Counted from the first letter of the stretch, positions 1-10,025 are shown. The stretch: 64,000 bases of DNA from Sthenelais limicola (GCA_942159475.1 OW804097.1:10851172-10915171); one strand, 5' to 3'. Notes: generated from the letters alone by a model not told the origin. Made by a program: numbers and translations.

Positions 1-903
1 GAGAACATTGCACAAATCGTCATCGATATGATTAAAATAGTGCTCCCCGAGCTAGACACAACTGAGATCGAGGAAGTCTACAGGATAGGGCTACCAAGTG
101 AAAGTAAGACCAGGCCCATCCTAATCAAATCAGTTGACGAAAACATCAGAAAAACTATATCAGAACAACTGTATAATATTCAATCATACAACCCAAAGTA
201 CAAAAACATCTGGATAAATCTAACCGGCCTACAGATTTTTCCACACGAGAAAATGCTAATGCAAAACTGCCTCGCACTACTCAAAAACCATGGACAGGAG
301 GCGACACTATATTACAACCATATTAGACTGGACGGCAAGGCATATGGGTCAGCTGATCTATTTCGTCTACCGGACTCGTCTACCCCTGACATCGCTTCAA
401 CTATTGACATCGATGAAGGAAAGGGAATGGGATATTACGGGGAACATCACTATCTTTCCAACTTTTACAGAGCACCCGTGAGACACAACGAAGTGCAATA
501 CAGGTCGGTCGAGCACGCCTACCAAACCCTCAAGGCAGAGAGCGCGGGAAAGGCCGGAACCGCCTTCAAAGTACAACATACCGCATCTGCCTACGAGGCA
601 AAGTATCTGACGAAAGAACTGAAACCTGATATTAAATTTGTGAAACAAGAGGAAGATTTATTATATGATCTGATAACAAAGAAATTCAGCCAAAATGAAG
701 ACCTAGCTAGAAGATTAGTCAACGAAAAACAAAACCTGTTCTACGAGGTCACAATGAACAGGAAGTGGGGAACGGGCACACGCTTCCCAAATCTCCTCGT
801 TGACCCGCACAAACTTTCGGCAAGACGTTTCCCCGGCCTAAACTTACAGGGAGAGATGATATCTCGACTTAAACAAGAACTAACAGCAAAAGGATACAGA
901 TAA
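1..903 (+). CDS. LINE ORF1 protein with C-terminal NADAR domain (partial, 5' end off window)
   Basis: The frame is open from base 1, so the ATG at 28 is probably internal and the true start is upstream. Counting from that Met, residues about 1-110 (EVYRIGLPSESKTRPILIK and following) resemble the RRM-like nucleic-acid-binding part of LINE ORF1 proteins. Residues about 135-290 match the NADAR (YbiA/DUF1768) fold: a GEHHYLSNFY entry motif, an RSVEHAYQTLKA helix, KWGTGTRFP, and a closing GLNLQGEMISRLKQEL helix. NADAR proteins act on N-glycosidic or ADP-ribose-linked substrates, and some remove ADP-ribose from guanine. Placement 838 bp upstream of ORF2 on the same strand supports ORF1 identity. 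The fusion suggests an RNA-binding particle protein that carries an ADP-ribose-related activity. That function is inference; the NADAR call is strong. Confidence 0.82.
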   Translation, partial: ENIAQIVIDMIKIVLPELDTTEIEEVYRIGLPSESKTRPILIKSVDENIRKTISEQLYNIQSYNPKYKNIWINLTGLQIFPHEKMLMQNCLALLKNHGQEATLYYNHIRLDGKAYGSADLFRLPDSSTPDIASTIDIDEGKGMGYYGEHHYLSNFYRAPVRHNEVQYRSVEHAYQTLKAESAGKAGTAFKVQHTASAYEAKYLTKELKPDIKFVKQEEDLLYDLITKKFSQNEDLARRLVNEKQNLFYEVTMNRKWGTGTRFPNLLVDPHKLSARRFPGLNLQGEMISRLKQELTAKGYR

Positions 904-1167
904 GAACAATAATGCCACATTTAATACTTTTTGAGACGAGAAATCACTAGCAAACTGGCGAAACCCATATTATCGCTCACACGTATCGATCAATTGTCTC
1001 TTGACGATACATTACTCAACGGTGTATTATAGTACATGTACCTGTACTAGTCCTAAGACAAAACTGGTCCTAAGACAAAACTCTGAGTAATACTCTCCGC
1101 CCACGTATATGGGTGGAATGTGACTTTTGTCACTCTTGATTGCTTTACCTTATACCGAAATGTCAAC

Positions 1168-1191
1168 TTTACTGACAGTAAAGTCAGTGAA
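1168..1191 (+). promoter_or_regulatory. Stem-loop 1 of the LINE spacer
   Basis: A 9-bp stem TTTACTGAC / GTCAGTGAA closes the loop AGTAAA, with one G-U pair. The same structure recurs 142 bp downstream with a compensatory base-pair change. Confidence 0.55.
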
Positions 1192-1309
1192 AATCTTATA
1201 CCTAACGTTGTCACCCTCTAACCCATGTACTTGGCCTGAGGACTGTTACGTAATATACCCTGGTAAAGAACTATGATATCAATGATAAGGTTAACAACAA
1301 CTGTGTAAC

Positions 1310-1333
1310 TTCACCGACAGTAAAGTCGGTGAA
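1310..1333 (+). promoter_or_regulatory. Stem-loop 2 of the LINE spacer
   Basis: The stem is TTCACCGAC / GTCGGTGAA with the same AGTAAA loop. Against stem-loop 1, one T-A pair has become C-G by changes on both sides, and one G-U pair has become G-C. The stem is preserved while the sequence changes. Confidence 0.55.
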
Positions 1334-1741
1334 AGCCCTATACCGTAAATCAGCCTCTAATCCATGTACTTGGCCAGAGAACTACCATATGTGTAACCGG
1401 GTAAAAACAAAAACAAAACGGTGTTAATACGCACCGTACAGTGTAATAATAATGTTATAGGTTCTAAGGCTGATCATATATTTTCATTGCCTCCATATAG
1501 TACCAGCAACCAGCCATAAACACCAAAGGCTCATTACTGAAGATACCGCCATATGTACATTACGACAGGTAATCTCAGCACACTATATTGAATAAGACCC
1601 TCAACTACCCACACAACTATATGTAAATGGCATAGTATAATGCCATATAATAAGTGGTTATAGTCAAAATACTAAGATATCAGAATGACATGAAAGATTG
1701 ATATACATGCTGTTTGTTACCGTACACACACTCTATTGAAA

Positions 1742-4651
1742 ATGTCATCATCTCAAATCCTAAAATCTTTTCTTCCACTCGCATCAAACAAGGGTTTCAA
1801 CATAGTAGGTTGGAATATAAGAAGTGTAACAAAGAACTTTAGTAATCTTGAACACTGCATTGAACAATGTAAGAACAATATCAATGTACTTTGTCTAACA
1901 GAGACCTGGCTGCGCCCAGATGTCCATATCAACCAGTGCCAAATTGACGGTTATGAAGCCATAAGAAATGACAGACCAGGTAAGAAAAGGGGTGGTGGTT
2001 TATGTACCTATGTCCATAATGACTATGAGGCAGACCCCGATACTTACAATCATCTCACTGTCATGAACCAAGAGCTAGAAGTTCAAGTAATAGTAGTAAA
2101 AAAAGCAAATACAAAATCATACATTATTGTCAACATTTACAGACCACCAGGTAAACTGACTAACACATGCCTTCAACAATTGGATAATGTGTTCCTAAAC
2201 CTAAAAAATAGTCATGAGATCATAGTAACCGGAGATTTTAACATAGATCTAAACGAATCAAACACCCCACACAACCAGATCTTAGAATTTCAGGCGATAT
2301 TTGAGAGATACAACCTCCCACAATTTATCAAAATTCCAACCAGAAGCACCCTGTCCTCAAAAACGCTTCTAGACCATATGTACACAAATTCCAAAATAGT
2401 AATATCCTCCGGCATCATCGAAAATAATTCATCAGACCACTACCCAACCTTTCTAACACTGAAAAAAGTGAGAAATAGCTACACAACAAACACTTTTAAA
2501 GCGAGAAATACCAAAAACCTAGACCAGAAATCATTAAATCACACATTATTTCAGCAAGACTGGACCGACTTTTACAAGTCAAACGATCCAAGCCTATGCT
2601 GGGAGTTAATGTTAGAGCAGATCACATACCATCTCGATCAAATGTGCCCTATTCAAACCTTTCATAGAGTGAGGAAAAAACAGGCTTGGATAACACCTGA
2701 GATTACTACACTCATGAACGAAAGGGATTCAAAATTCAGAAAAGCCAAAAAAACAGGAAACAAAGATATATTAATAGAAGCAAAACAACTCAGAAATAAA
2801 GTAAATACTCTAAGCAGAAATAAAAAAAGTGCACTTATTCGCCAAGAAATACATCTTAATAAAAACAATCCGAGAGCCTTATGGAAAACCATAAACAAAA
2901 TTATTAGCCCTGACAAAACAAAAAATAGCTCGAACATCTCTATAACGGACCCGAATGGAATCAATGTCGAGAAAGAGAATATATCAAATGTTTTTAACAA
3001 ATATTTTCTAGAAATTGGGCAAGTGCTAGCAGAGAAAATTCAGGACCCCCCCGAGGACTCTTCTAAGCGCATGAAGGAGTTACAGCACATGTACGGTAAA
3101 TCAAACCGACATTCTCATTTTAAATTCACACCTGTACTCCCCGAAGAAATAGAAAAGATAGTAAAAAAAATAGACGCAAACAAAAAATCGGGCATAGAAA
3201 ACATCCCCAGCAAAATACTTAAACCTTGTCTGAGAATTCTGGCCCCACAAATCGCACATATAGTTAATCTATCCCTATTCAGCGCCATAGTGCCTGAGTC
3301 ATTTAAAGCATCAACAGTTACACCCCTCCACAAAAATGGACCAAAAAACTCGACTAATAATTACAGACCCATCTCAGGAATTCAAATGCCTGCTAAAATA
3401 CTTGAAAAAGTGGTCCAAGACCAACTACTATCATACTTAGAAGAAAATCAATTATACTACCAAAAACAATATGGGTTTCGTAGGGGACACTCTGTCAACC
3501 AAGCACATGTTGACCTCATGGAGATTATCTATGATAATCTAAATGAGGCCAACATAACAACTGCTGTTTTTTTGGATTTCAAAAAAGCGTTTGACACTGT
3601 GGATCATTCAAAACTGCTTACGAAATTAGAAAACATGGGTGTGAAACACAATGAAAACAGATGGTTTAATAATTATTTAACAAACAGGTACCAATGTGTA
3701 AGGACAAATGGTCAGATATCGACCCAGGGCAAGATCACTCACGGCGTACCCCAAGGAACCGTATTAGGCCCGATCCTCTTCACAATATATATTAACGACC
3801 TACACCAGGTTGTCCAAAATTCCACCATCCAGCACTATGCGGACGATACAGTCCTCTTTTATAGCAACAAAACAGAAGAAAAGATATCCGAAAAATTACA
3901 AACAGATTTAGACTGCGTCGACACCTGGTGTAGGACCAACAAAATATCTATGAATGTATCAAAAACTAAATATATAACCTTTAAAAAGAAAACCCCAAAA
4001 CAAGAGAAAAATTCAAAATTAAACATGAGCCTTGCCCTGGGTAGTGAAACATTGTCTGAAGTTGACGAATATAATTATCTGGGCCTTGTCATTGACAAGG
4101 ACCTGACCTACAAAACACATGTAAATAAGCTAATAGACAAGCTTAAATGGAAGGTGAGACTATTATCAAATGCCCGACATACTTTGACTAAAAAGGTAAA
4201 AATTGATATTGTCAAATCTGTCATAATCCCTAATATAGACCAGGGAGACATCTTTTACTCTGTCACGAACAAGCGATTATTAAAACGATTAGATTCCTTA
4301 CTTAATTCAGCAGTTCGATCCACATTCAATATGAGGAAAAGAACTAATGTGGATAGGGAAACAGCAACCTTAAGAATATTGCCAAACCATGTAAGGAGAG
4401 AGGTCCATACACTAGAAGCTGCATACTACCTAGCACAATCAGACTCCAAATTAGATAAAAGAAAAATACCAACTAGAAGCCATGCAAAAAACAGGAAAAA
4501 TTTGAAAATTAATCGACCGAAAACAACAATCTACAGAAACAGCTTCCTATATAAAGCTAAGATAGCCTGGAACTCACTATCCACTGAGAAACAGGCAATA
4601 GAATCGAAAAAACATTTTAGAAAAACAATAGAAAACACATTCAAACAATAA
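1742..4651 (+). CDS. LINE ORF2: APE-type endonuclease and reverse transcriptase, 969 aa
   Basis: This is the retrotransposition enzyme, which nicks target DNA and primes reverse transcription there. The start is the ATG at 1742; the same frame is open for two codons upstream (TTG AAA), but TTG is an unlikely animal start. The N-terminal endonuclease (about residues 18-240) shows the expected WNIRS (N25), TETW (E54), GDFN (164-167) and SDH (231-233). The RT domain (about 490-760) shows YRPIS, QYGFRRGHS, FLDFKKAFDTVDH (catalytic D612), HGVPQGTVLGP and the YADD box (699-702), then the YLGLVID motif. The lysine-rich C-terminus ends in the WNSL...FRKTI pattern typical of LINE ORF2 tails. No stop or frameshift is present, and all catalytic residues I can identify are intact. 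Confidence 0.95.
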   Translation: MSSSQILKSFLPLASNKGFNIVGWNIRSVTKNFSNLEHCIEQCKNNINVLCLTETWLRPDVHINQCQIDGYEAIRNDRPGKKRGGGLCTYVHNDYEADPDTYNHLTVMNQELEVQVIVVKKANTKSYIIVNIYRPPGKLTNTCLQQLDNVFLNLKNSHEIIVTGDFNIDLNESNTPHNQILEFQAIFERYNLPQFIKIPTRSTLSSKTLLDHMYTNSKIVISSGIIENNSSDHYPTFLTLKKVRNSYTTNTFKARNTKNLDQKSLNHTLFQQDWTDFYKSNDPSLCWELMLEQITYHLDQMCPIQTFHRVRKKQAWITPEITTLMNERDSKFRKAKKTGNKDILIEAKQLRNKVNTLSRNKKSALIRQEIHLNKNNPRALWKTINKIISPDKTKNSSNISITDPNGINVEKENISNVFNKYFLEIGQVLAEKIQDPPEDSSKRMKELQHMYGKSNRHSHFKFTPVLPEEIEKIVKKIDANKKSGIENIPSKILKPCLRILAPQIAHIVNLSLFSAIVPESFKASTVTPLHKNGPKNSTNNYRPISGIQMPAKILEKVVQDQLLSYLEENQLYYQKQYGFRRGHSVNQAHVDLMEIIYDNLNEANITTAVFLDFKKAFDTVDHSKLLTKLENMGVKHNENRWFNNYLTNRYQCVRTNGQISTQGKITHGVPQGTVLGPILFTIYINDLHQVVQNSTIQHYADDTVLFYSNKTEEKISEKLQTDLDCVDTWCRTNKISMNVSKTKYITFKKKTPKQEKNSKLNMSLALGSETLSEVDEYNYLGLVIDKDLTYKTHVNKLIDKLKWKVRLLSNARHTLTKKVKIDIVKSVIIPNIDQGDIFYSVTNKRLLKRLDSLLNSAVRSTFNMRKRTNVDRETATLRILPNHVRREVHTLEAAYYLAQSDSKLDKRKIPTRSHAKNRKNLKINRPKTTIYRNSFLYKAKIAWNSLSTEKQAIESKKHFRKTIENTFKQ

Positions 4652-5256
4652 GGCCTATAGTGAATGGGCCCCTCTCTTAATGAATTAATGAATAAGGGTT
4701 ATATTATATACTATATATGATATCGAACAATATGTGAAACTAATGATCTGCCATATGATATTTTGGATGAGACAAACATGTCTCAATTTTATTATGATTA
4801 TTTTGTTTTATTTTTAACTTGCTCATGTTTTATTGTATTTCCTATGTACACTAGGTTGAGAGCAAAACTTGCCGACCTGTAAATAATCCTGTACTGGATT
4901 TACTCACTTAAACATTGGGTTTAAAACTCGATGAATGGTTTGTTTTATTTTTAACTTGCTCATGTTTTACTGTATTTCCTATGTACACTAGGTTGAGAGC
5001 AAAACTTGACGACCTGTAAATAATCCTGCACTGGATTTACTCATTTAAATATTGGGTTTAAAACTCGACGAATGGTTTTACCCAAACAAACTGTAATATA
5101 TATTAGGCTTTTATGTGTAGACAAAGGGAACGGTAGGAAGACCTAGGTGTAAATCCTATAAGGTACCTAGAAACCTGTAGACCTGTTCATCGTACAAAAT
5201 TAATGTAAAAACCCAGTTATGATGAATAAAAGATATTTCTATCTATCTATCTATCA
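4652..5256 (+). other. LINE 3' UTR with 137-bp tandem duplication and TATC tail
   Basis: Two near-identical 137-bp units (4802-4938 and 4939-5076) begin TTTGTTTTATTTTTAACTTG. A unique segment, AATAAA at 5225-5230 and (TATC)n to 5255 follow. The 3' region is what the RT recognises in this kind of element, so the duplicated unit may be part of that signal. Confidence 0.75.
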
Positions 5257-5261
5257 TTCAT

Positions 5262-5330
5262 ATGCAGACAAATCTCATCCAATGAATTTTCGATTATTGC
5301 CGGCTCGTTCCATTCTCTCTATATATGTAT
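5262..5330 (+). repeat. Snapback element, right arm only
   Basis: It matches the right arm of the palindromic element at 36431-36557 (GCAGACAAATCTCATCCAAT to CCATTCTCTCT). The left arm is missing at the LINE junction. Confidence 0.6.
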
Positions 5331-5477
5331 ATAATGTATCTCAGACAAATCACTTTATTTTGGTCGCAAAATATCTTAAATGTGTTTTGCCTAAATGTGG
5401 CAGGAGACAGAAGGGGAATACAGTCTAAGCTCACAATCTCTCAGATAAGATAAGAATGGTATTATTTCCGGGATTGG

Positions 5478-5605
5478 ACGCCTACTGCGTTAATGGCTTT
5501 CTGATCCTGGAGTAGGCGTCCTAATGGGATTTTATTGGCATTTTTGGGTTTTGATCGAGAGGTTTTCCCTCAGTTTGGAGACTCTCTCAACTCATAGCCT
5601 ACACT
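5478..5605 (+). repeat. Dispersed repeat E with 11-bp hairpin, copy 1
   Basis: GGACGCCTACT and its exact complement AGTAGGCGTCC enclose 26 bases. A shared block with TTTTCCCTCAGTTTG follows. Related copies lie at 32600 and in tandem at 47801. Confidence 0.5.
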
Positions 5606-5891
5606 GTTTGTAAAAGGTGGAAAGAGAAGTATTCAAAATAACGATGATGACTTCATTTATAGTTTAGCGCTCCTTTCCTTTATAGGGAAGGGGGAAGGGG
5701 GAAGATGGAAGGGGGGAAGGCCAGATGCTTTGGTCATTTAAGTGTCATAAAACGTCACCTATATTATACGGGCAATTATGGCCTAGGTTGGAGGGAAGAG
5801 GATTAAAGCTAAAACAGGAGGAACTTTCCCCCAAATTGAGGAGAGCTTAGGCCATACATAGCCCAGTTGTTTTTTATGGGGATGTAAACAG

Positions 5892-6053
5892 ATTAACAGG
5901 GGCTAATGGAATGCCTTCTTCTACACCTCAACATCAGAGAGAAATCCCTGCAATAAAATATTATATATAGTATGGAATGAGCTACCAAAAAAAGGGAAGA
6001 CTTGTCCTTTGAAAGAAGTTTTTAAAGCATTTATTGCCAAAAGTATATATTAA
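5892..6053 (+). pseudogene. C-terminal remnant of a LINE reverse-transcriptase ORF
   Basis: Translation gives a short stretch ending EIPAIKYYI, a frame change, then VWNELPKKGKTCPLKEVF and a stop at 6051. The WNxLP...FK pattern next to the stop is characteristic of the end of LINE ORF2. The catalytic part is absent, so this is a 5'-truncated dead insertion of a family different from the LINE at the window start. Confidence 0.55.
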
Positions 6054-6540
6054 AATACAAGTAGTAAATGTTGCTCAGGAATGAGATTTTTATGTGACAT
6101 ATTTGTCAATGAACCATAGGACGGTATGTAAATCTGTCTGTAGTAAGTTGAAATGATTAAGTATTGCTGATAAATCAATAAGGATGCACAAATTGTAAAT
6201 GAAGATTGTAACTGTAAAAATGTTGACTTTATATGGTAATACAATATATTCTTCTATCTCTGATAAGAGAATGTTTGTACTTTTCTATTCCAGTAAAAGT
6301 ATGTAATGTAAATGATAATATTCCCTAACTCACCTGTATGAGTTAGATGCAGAAACAAAGTAAATGAACCAGTATCAATGTATTTAACATTTCTCTCTAA
6401 CGAATTTAGGGAGACTAGGAAAACCTGTGCTCGCACAGATAGTTTTTGAATAGACTATTCGTCTTTCCTTATCCCTTTTACCTGAACCTGCATTTTATAT
6501 ATGTAAATGTAAGATCGGAAATAAAGTTAGTACATACATA
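6054..6540 (+). mobile_element. 3' UTR of a truncated LINE (family J)
   Basis: The segment from 6408 (GGGAGACTAGGAAAACCTGTG) to the GGAAATAAAG...TACATACATA end is repeated in inverted orientation at 50035-50172. A shared 3' end with different 5' limits is the signature of 5'-truncated LINE copies. Confidence 0.6.
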
Positions 6541-7740
6541 ACTACCCTGCCATAAACTATACTGATAGTACCGTGGCATGTGTTTGAAGCCACATATGGG
6601 CAGAGGGTCAATGAGCTTTGACCTGTGCTGCTGCCATTACCATTACTGAATTACAGAATGCTTATTTGGCTGTAACCTTTCTTCTAGTTGGAATACTTTC
6701 ACAAACGTTTTGACCATTAGATCAGGACCTATTGTGTACAAACTAATCTAATGCATTATGTATACATTCTTATTATTCATTTCTAATTTAAATCCTCATT
6801 TAAGTAGAAATATGTTCCTGTCCCCTGTGCCCTTACCATCACAATTCAGAGCACAGTGTATGCCAAGCTGCCCTGACCACAATATTCATTATCAACGTTC
6901 CCACCTTCCTCTATATTAGCAGCAATATAATCTGGTTTATGTACGAGAAAGAATAAATCAATGGAAGCAATTTAAAAAATAATTCAATGAATCTTTAGGT
7001 TGTATAGGAACATGTAAATAAGGGGTAAATGTTGACGGGCTCCTGATAGAGTCCACAGACATTAACTAACTGCTGACCTTAAAGGCAACCTTCATGTTGA
7101 TAGACACTCACCTGGAATTAAACAGAAAATATTATTCAAACATTGCTAACAAATAAATGAATTCATATATATATATACCACAGCAGAAAATGGATGAATT
7201 CAGTTCTATACGTCTTAATATGAGGATATTTGGCAAGATCGTGTTAGTCAAACATTGCATGCAAATAAATAAACATCTATATATGTGTTTCAATTCCATC
7301 ATTATGACATGCAAAATAAAGTTATTCATGATAATGAACAAATAAACACGTGTGGTGAAACAGATTTGCAGGGCTAGTGTTGCGAATTTCGTGAAAAGCT
7401 CAACAAATAAAGGTCAACTTGTTTGACCCAGTTTATTGACCCAGAAACACAGTTACAATAGTGAAGAGTGAGAGGTTCGTCTAAACAACAGAAGTATCTC
7501 GGTCCGCACAAGTCCATGGTGTCAAGTGACGGCCGGTGACCTGGGGACCTTCCTAAATCCTTTCTTATGATCAGGTTTCAAATAATTTTCGCCTTAGTGA
7601 TTTTACCCATTTGGGGAGAACAATTTTTTTTTACAGGTACAGGTTTAGGTGAATACTGCCGCGTCTACCTACTGTAACCTTTCTTATGATCACTTCACCT
7701 AGTATTGCTCACCGGTAGCAGTTTTTGCTTGACTTTTTCT
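6541..7740. other. AT-rich region with no recognised feature
   Basis: I see only short AT-rich open frames and a small (TA)n run near 7166. No exon, RNA gene or repeat family member was recognised. Confidence 0.5.
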
Positions 7741-7744
7741 ACTT

Positions 7745-8295
7745 CAAATTCTTGTATAAAGATACTACGGTAGCAGAATATTGATAAATTCAGTCCTATA
7801 AGTCATAAGTAACTCTTGTATAAACATATAACAGCAGCAGAATATTGATGAATTCAGTCCCATAAGTCATAATATGAGTAACTCTTGTATAAACACATAA
7901 CAGCAGCAGAATATTGATAAATCCAGTCCTATAAGACATAATATGAGTAACACCCGTATAAACATATAACAGCAGCAGAATATTGATAAATCCAGTCTTA
8001 TAAGTCATAATATGAGTAACTCTTGTATAACCATAATAGCAACAGCAGAATATTGATAAATCCGGTCCTATATAAGTCATAATATGAGTAAGTCTTGTAT
8101 AAACATATAACAGCAGCATAATATTGATAAACCCAGTCCTATAAATCATAATATGAGTAACACCTGTATAAACATATAACAGCAGCAGAATATTGATAAA
8201 TCCAGTCTTATAAGTCATAATATGAGTAACTCTTGTATAACCATAATAACAACAGCAGAAATTGATAAATCCAGTTCTATAAGTCATGTTATTAT
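7745..8295 (+). repeat. Minisatellite, about 8 units of about 65-70 bp
   Basis: Units contain AGCAGAATATTGATAAATC, then CCTATAAGTCATAATATGAG and ACTCTTGTATAAACATA. The 221-residue open frame on the minus strand here is a by-product of the repeated unit. Confidence 0.85.
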
Positions 8296-8556
8296 ATGTG
8301 CATCCCTCTTGAGAGGTGCTATAAGTGGGGTGCAATAAAAATATTTCTGATAGTACACATACTATATGAACTACTTTTTCACCAAGTCGGCTACTTTCTT
8401 CCGATTTACGCATGATACATTTGTGATTACATAGCATCGTGCTTATGCGGACAAATCTCATCCAATATTTTTTTCATTATTGCCAGCTCATTCCATTTTC
8501 TCTATTTATCATATGTGCATCCCTCTTGAGAGGTGCAATAAGTGGAGTGTAATAAC
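8293..8556 (+). repeat. Direct repeats flanking a composite repeat
   Basis: A 45-bp sequence with CATCCCTCTTGAGAGGTGC occurs at 8293-8339 and again at 8511-8556. Between them lie a segment (8343-8442) that recurs inverted at 37134-37228 and a half snapback element. Confidence 0.5.
8433..8506 (+). repeat. Snapback element, right arm only
   Basis: The right arm runs from ATCGTGCTTATGCGGAC to CATTTTCTCT; the left arm is absent. Confidence 0.55.
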
Positions 8557-8884
8557 AAATTTGATTGTATGCAAACTATAAAAATGTAGTTGTCTAAAAA
8601 AAGGTCTTACTTTACCTCCACACTGTAGGCCTATGCCTATAGATTTGTTTACATGCCTCACGGAGATCTGAAGGCCCTTGTTTAAGTTGCTAATTTCATA
8701 GTTCTATGTAGGCTAACTATGAGATTAACAACTGAACAAGAACCTTGGCCCTCAAATTCGTACAAATCCATAGACATAGACAGAGTTGGGAGCGTTTGGA
8801 CTGTCTCTCATACTTGTTTCATACTTTTTCAATGGTACCTGATGATATTTGATAACATTTTATGCACATATAATAAATATAGAA

Positions 8885-8986
8885 TTGATTGGTCCATGTA
8901 AGCACTCTACCATTGGCATCGTGCTTACATTTACAAATCTCGTCCAATAAACTTTCAAGTACCGGCAGCTTATTCCATTCTCTCTA
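8885..8986 (+). repeat. Snapback element, left arm shortened
   Basis: It retains the hairpin centre (TAAGCACTCTACCATTGGCA, GTGCTTA) and the right arm to CATTCTCTCT. Confidence 0.55.
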
Positions 8987-9014
8987 TGAGTTTAATGAAC
9001 ATAGGAAAGTGTGT

Positions 9015-9729
9015 AATATGTGTTCCAGGAAAATGAGTCACACGTCGCAAAATTAATATCTTTTAAAGTGATTTATTCACAAGTTCTCCTTGTAGAAATG
9101 TACTGATTACCAATGCCCAAATTTCATGTGTAGAAAGAAATTATTCATCCATTTATTTCGTAGGTCCTCTTATAGAGTTTATTTCGCTAGTTTACTAGTA
9201 AATGTCCATCCAGAAATATTGCAAACATTTTTATCAAATATATCAAACTTAAAATATAGAAACACTTATTGGATATCCAACTGTTTACCATCATTGGAAC
9301 CGGCTTGATCTCATCTTTTCATATATGGGTCAGATTTTCAGAAAATTAGCAGCTCTACACATTTAGTAAATTCTCTTAAATTAGGCGGAAAAATGAAGAT
9401 TACTGGGTATATCTGAGTATTTTCTTATCTATTTATTTTTATTGAGAGTATTTGTCAATCGATAAAGGAACAAAGTATATAAGTAGAGACATGGCAAACA
9501 AGGTCAATATACACACAATTTTGCCTGTATACAAAAGGGCAACGCATTGATCTAAAGTATCAGTTCTGTTCTGTTAAACTGCATTTGAAGCTCATTTTTG
9601 TCTTAAGTGTGGGTTATTTAAGAGGATTTGTGAAGTTGAATTGTACATTTTTTAAAAATCTGACCGATATGATGATATCTCAAAATCCATTTTTGGCGAC
9701 TTATGACTAATTTTCCTGAAACACATGAC
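9015..9729 (+). mobile_element. MITE-2 copy, + orientation, interrupted by MITE-1
   Basis: The left end is decayed (ATGTGTTCCAGG); the right end reads CCTGAAACACATGAC. A MITE-1 sits at 9326-9667. Removing it with one TA restores the usual MITE-2 sequence CTTTTCAtATATGATGATA. Confidence 0.8.
9326..9667 (+). mobile_element. MITE-1b, + orientation, nested in MITE-2
   Basis: TA flanks both ends (9324-9325, 9668-9669). It is 342 bp because about 105 bp of foreign sequence interrupts the middle. Confidence 0.85.
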
Positions 9730-9845
9730 ATATGTATGGTTCTAAATAACACGGAGTTCACCCGACCCATGTGTAGACCAGGGAAGGCGGCCTCTGGGCA
9801 CCAGATTAATAGATGAAGCAGTATTTATGAGGAACGGCTGACAGC

Positions 9846-9967
9846 GGATTTATACTTATATTGATCATGTATGGCCATGGGTGGCACTTATCTCTCCCTC
9901 CTGTGTGTCTGGGGCCTGTTGTACAAGCTGAGGAAGGAGATGTAGATTTATACTTATATTGATCATG
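9846..9967 (+). repeat. Minisatellite of about 97 bp, left part
   Basis: The unit includes TTGATCATGTATGGCCATGG and GGGGCCTGTTGTACAAGC. The array is cut here by the 2.5-kb element and resumes at 12472. Confidence 0.85.
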
Positions 9968-10025
9968 CAGGGGCGGATCCAGGGGGGGGGTTCGGGGGGT
10001 TCGAACCCCCCCCTTGGGCCCCATG

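Larger units (their letters stand above)
904..1741 (+). other. Inter-ORF spacer of the LINE, with a tandem 142-bp duplication
   Basis: This is non-coding in all frames. It contains a 19-bp direct duplication (CTAAGACAAAACT motif, about 1048-1085) and two diverged copies of a block about 142 bp long (about 1160-1290 and 1302-1400). Both copies carry a stem-loop and the phrase CCATGTACTTGGCC. ORF2 is in a different frame from ORF1, so it needs internal initiation, reinitiation or a separate RNA. Confidence 0.7.
1..5256 (+). mobile_element. LINE-type non-LTR retrotransposon, 5' end off window
   Basis: The order is ORF1 fragment, spacer, ORF2 (endonuclease plus reverse transcriptase), 3' UTR and a short tandem-repeat tail (TATC units at about 5239-5255, after AATAAA at 5225). 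No poly(A) run and no LTR is present. A microsatellite-type 3' end and the APE endonuclease/RT layout fit the broad CR1/L2/Jockey part of the LINE tree; the exact clade is not assigned. DNA right of the tail matches one arm of the snapback element seen whole at 36431, so the LINE probably inserted into such a copy. Both reading frames are unbroken within the window, which suggests a young insertion. Confidence 0.9.

Noticed and set aside
1736..1741. TTG at 1736 as the ORF2 start
   Set aside because: An ATG lies two codons downstream; non-ATG initiation is not needed.
7796..8461. 221-codon minus-strand frame with repeated TGFINILLLLYVYT
   Set aside because: Produced by a minisatellite of about 65-70 bp; the peptide period follows the DNA period.
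9990..10012. GGTTCGAACCC resembling a tRNA T-arm
   Set aside because: It is part of the G-run/C-run end of the hAT-like element; no acceptor stem or A box fits around it.
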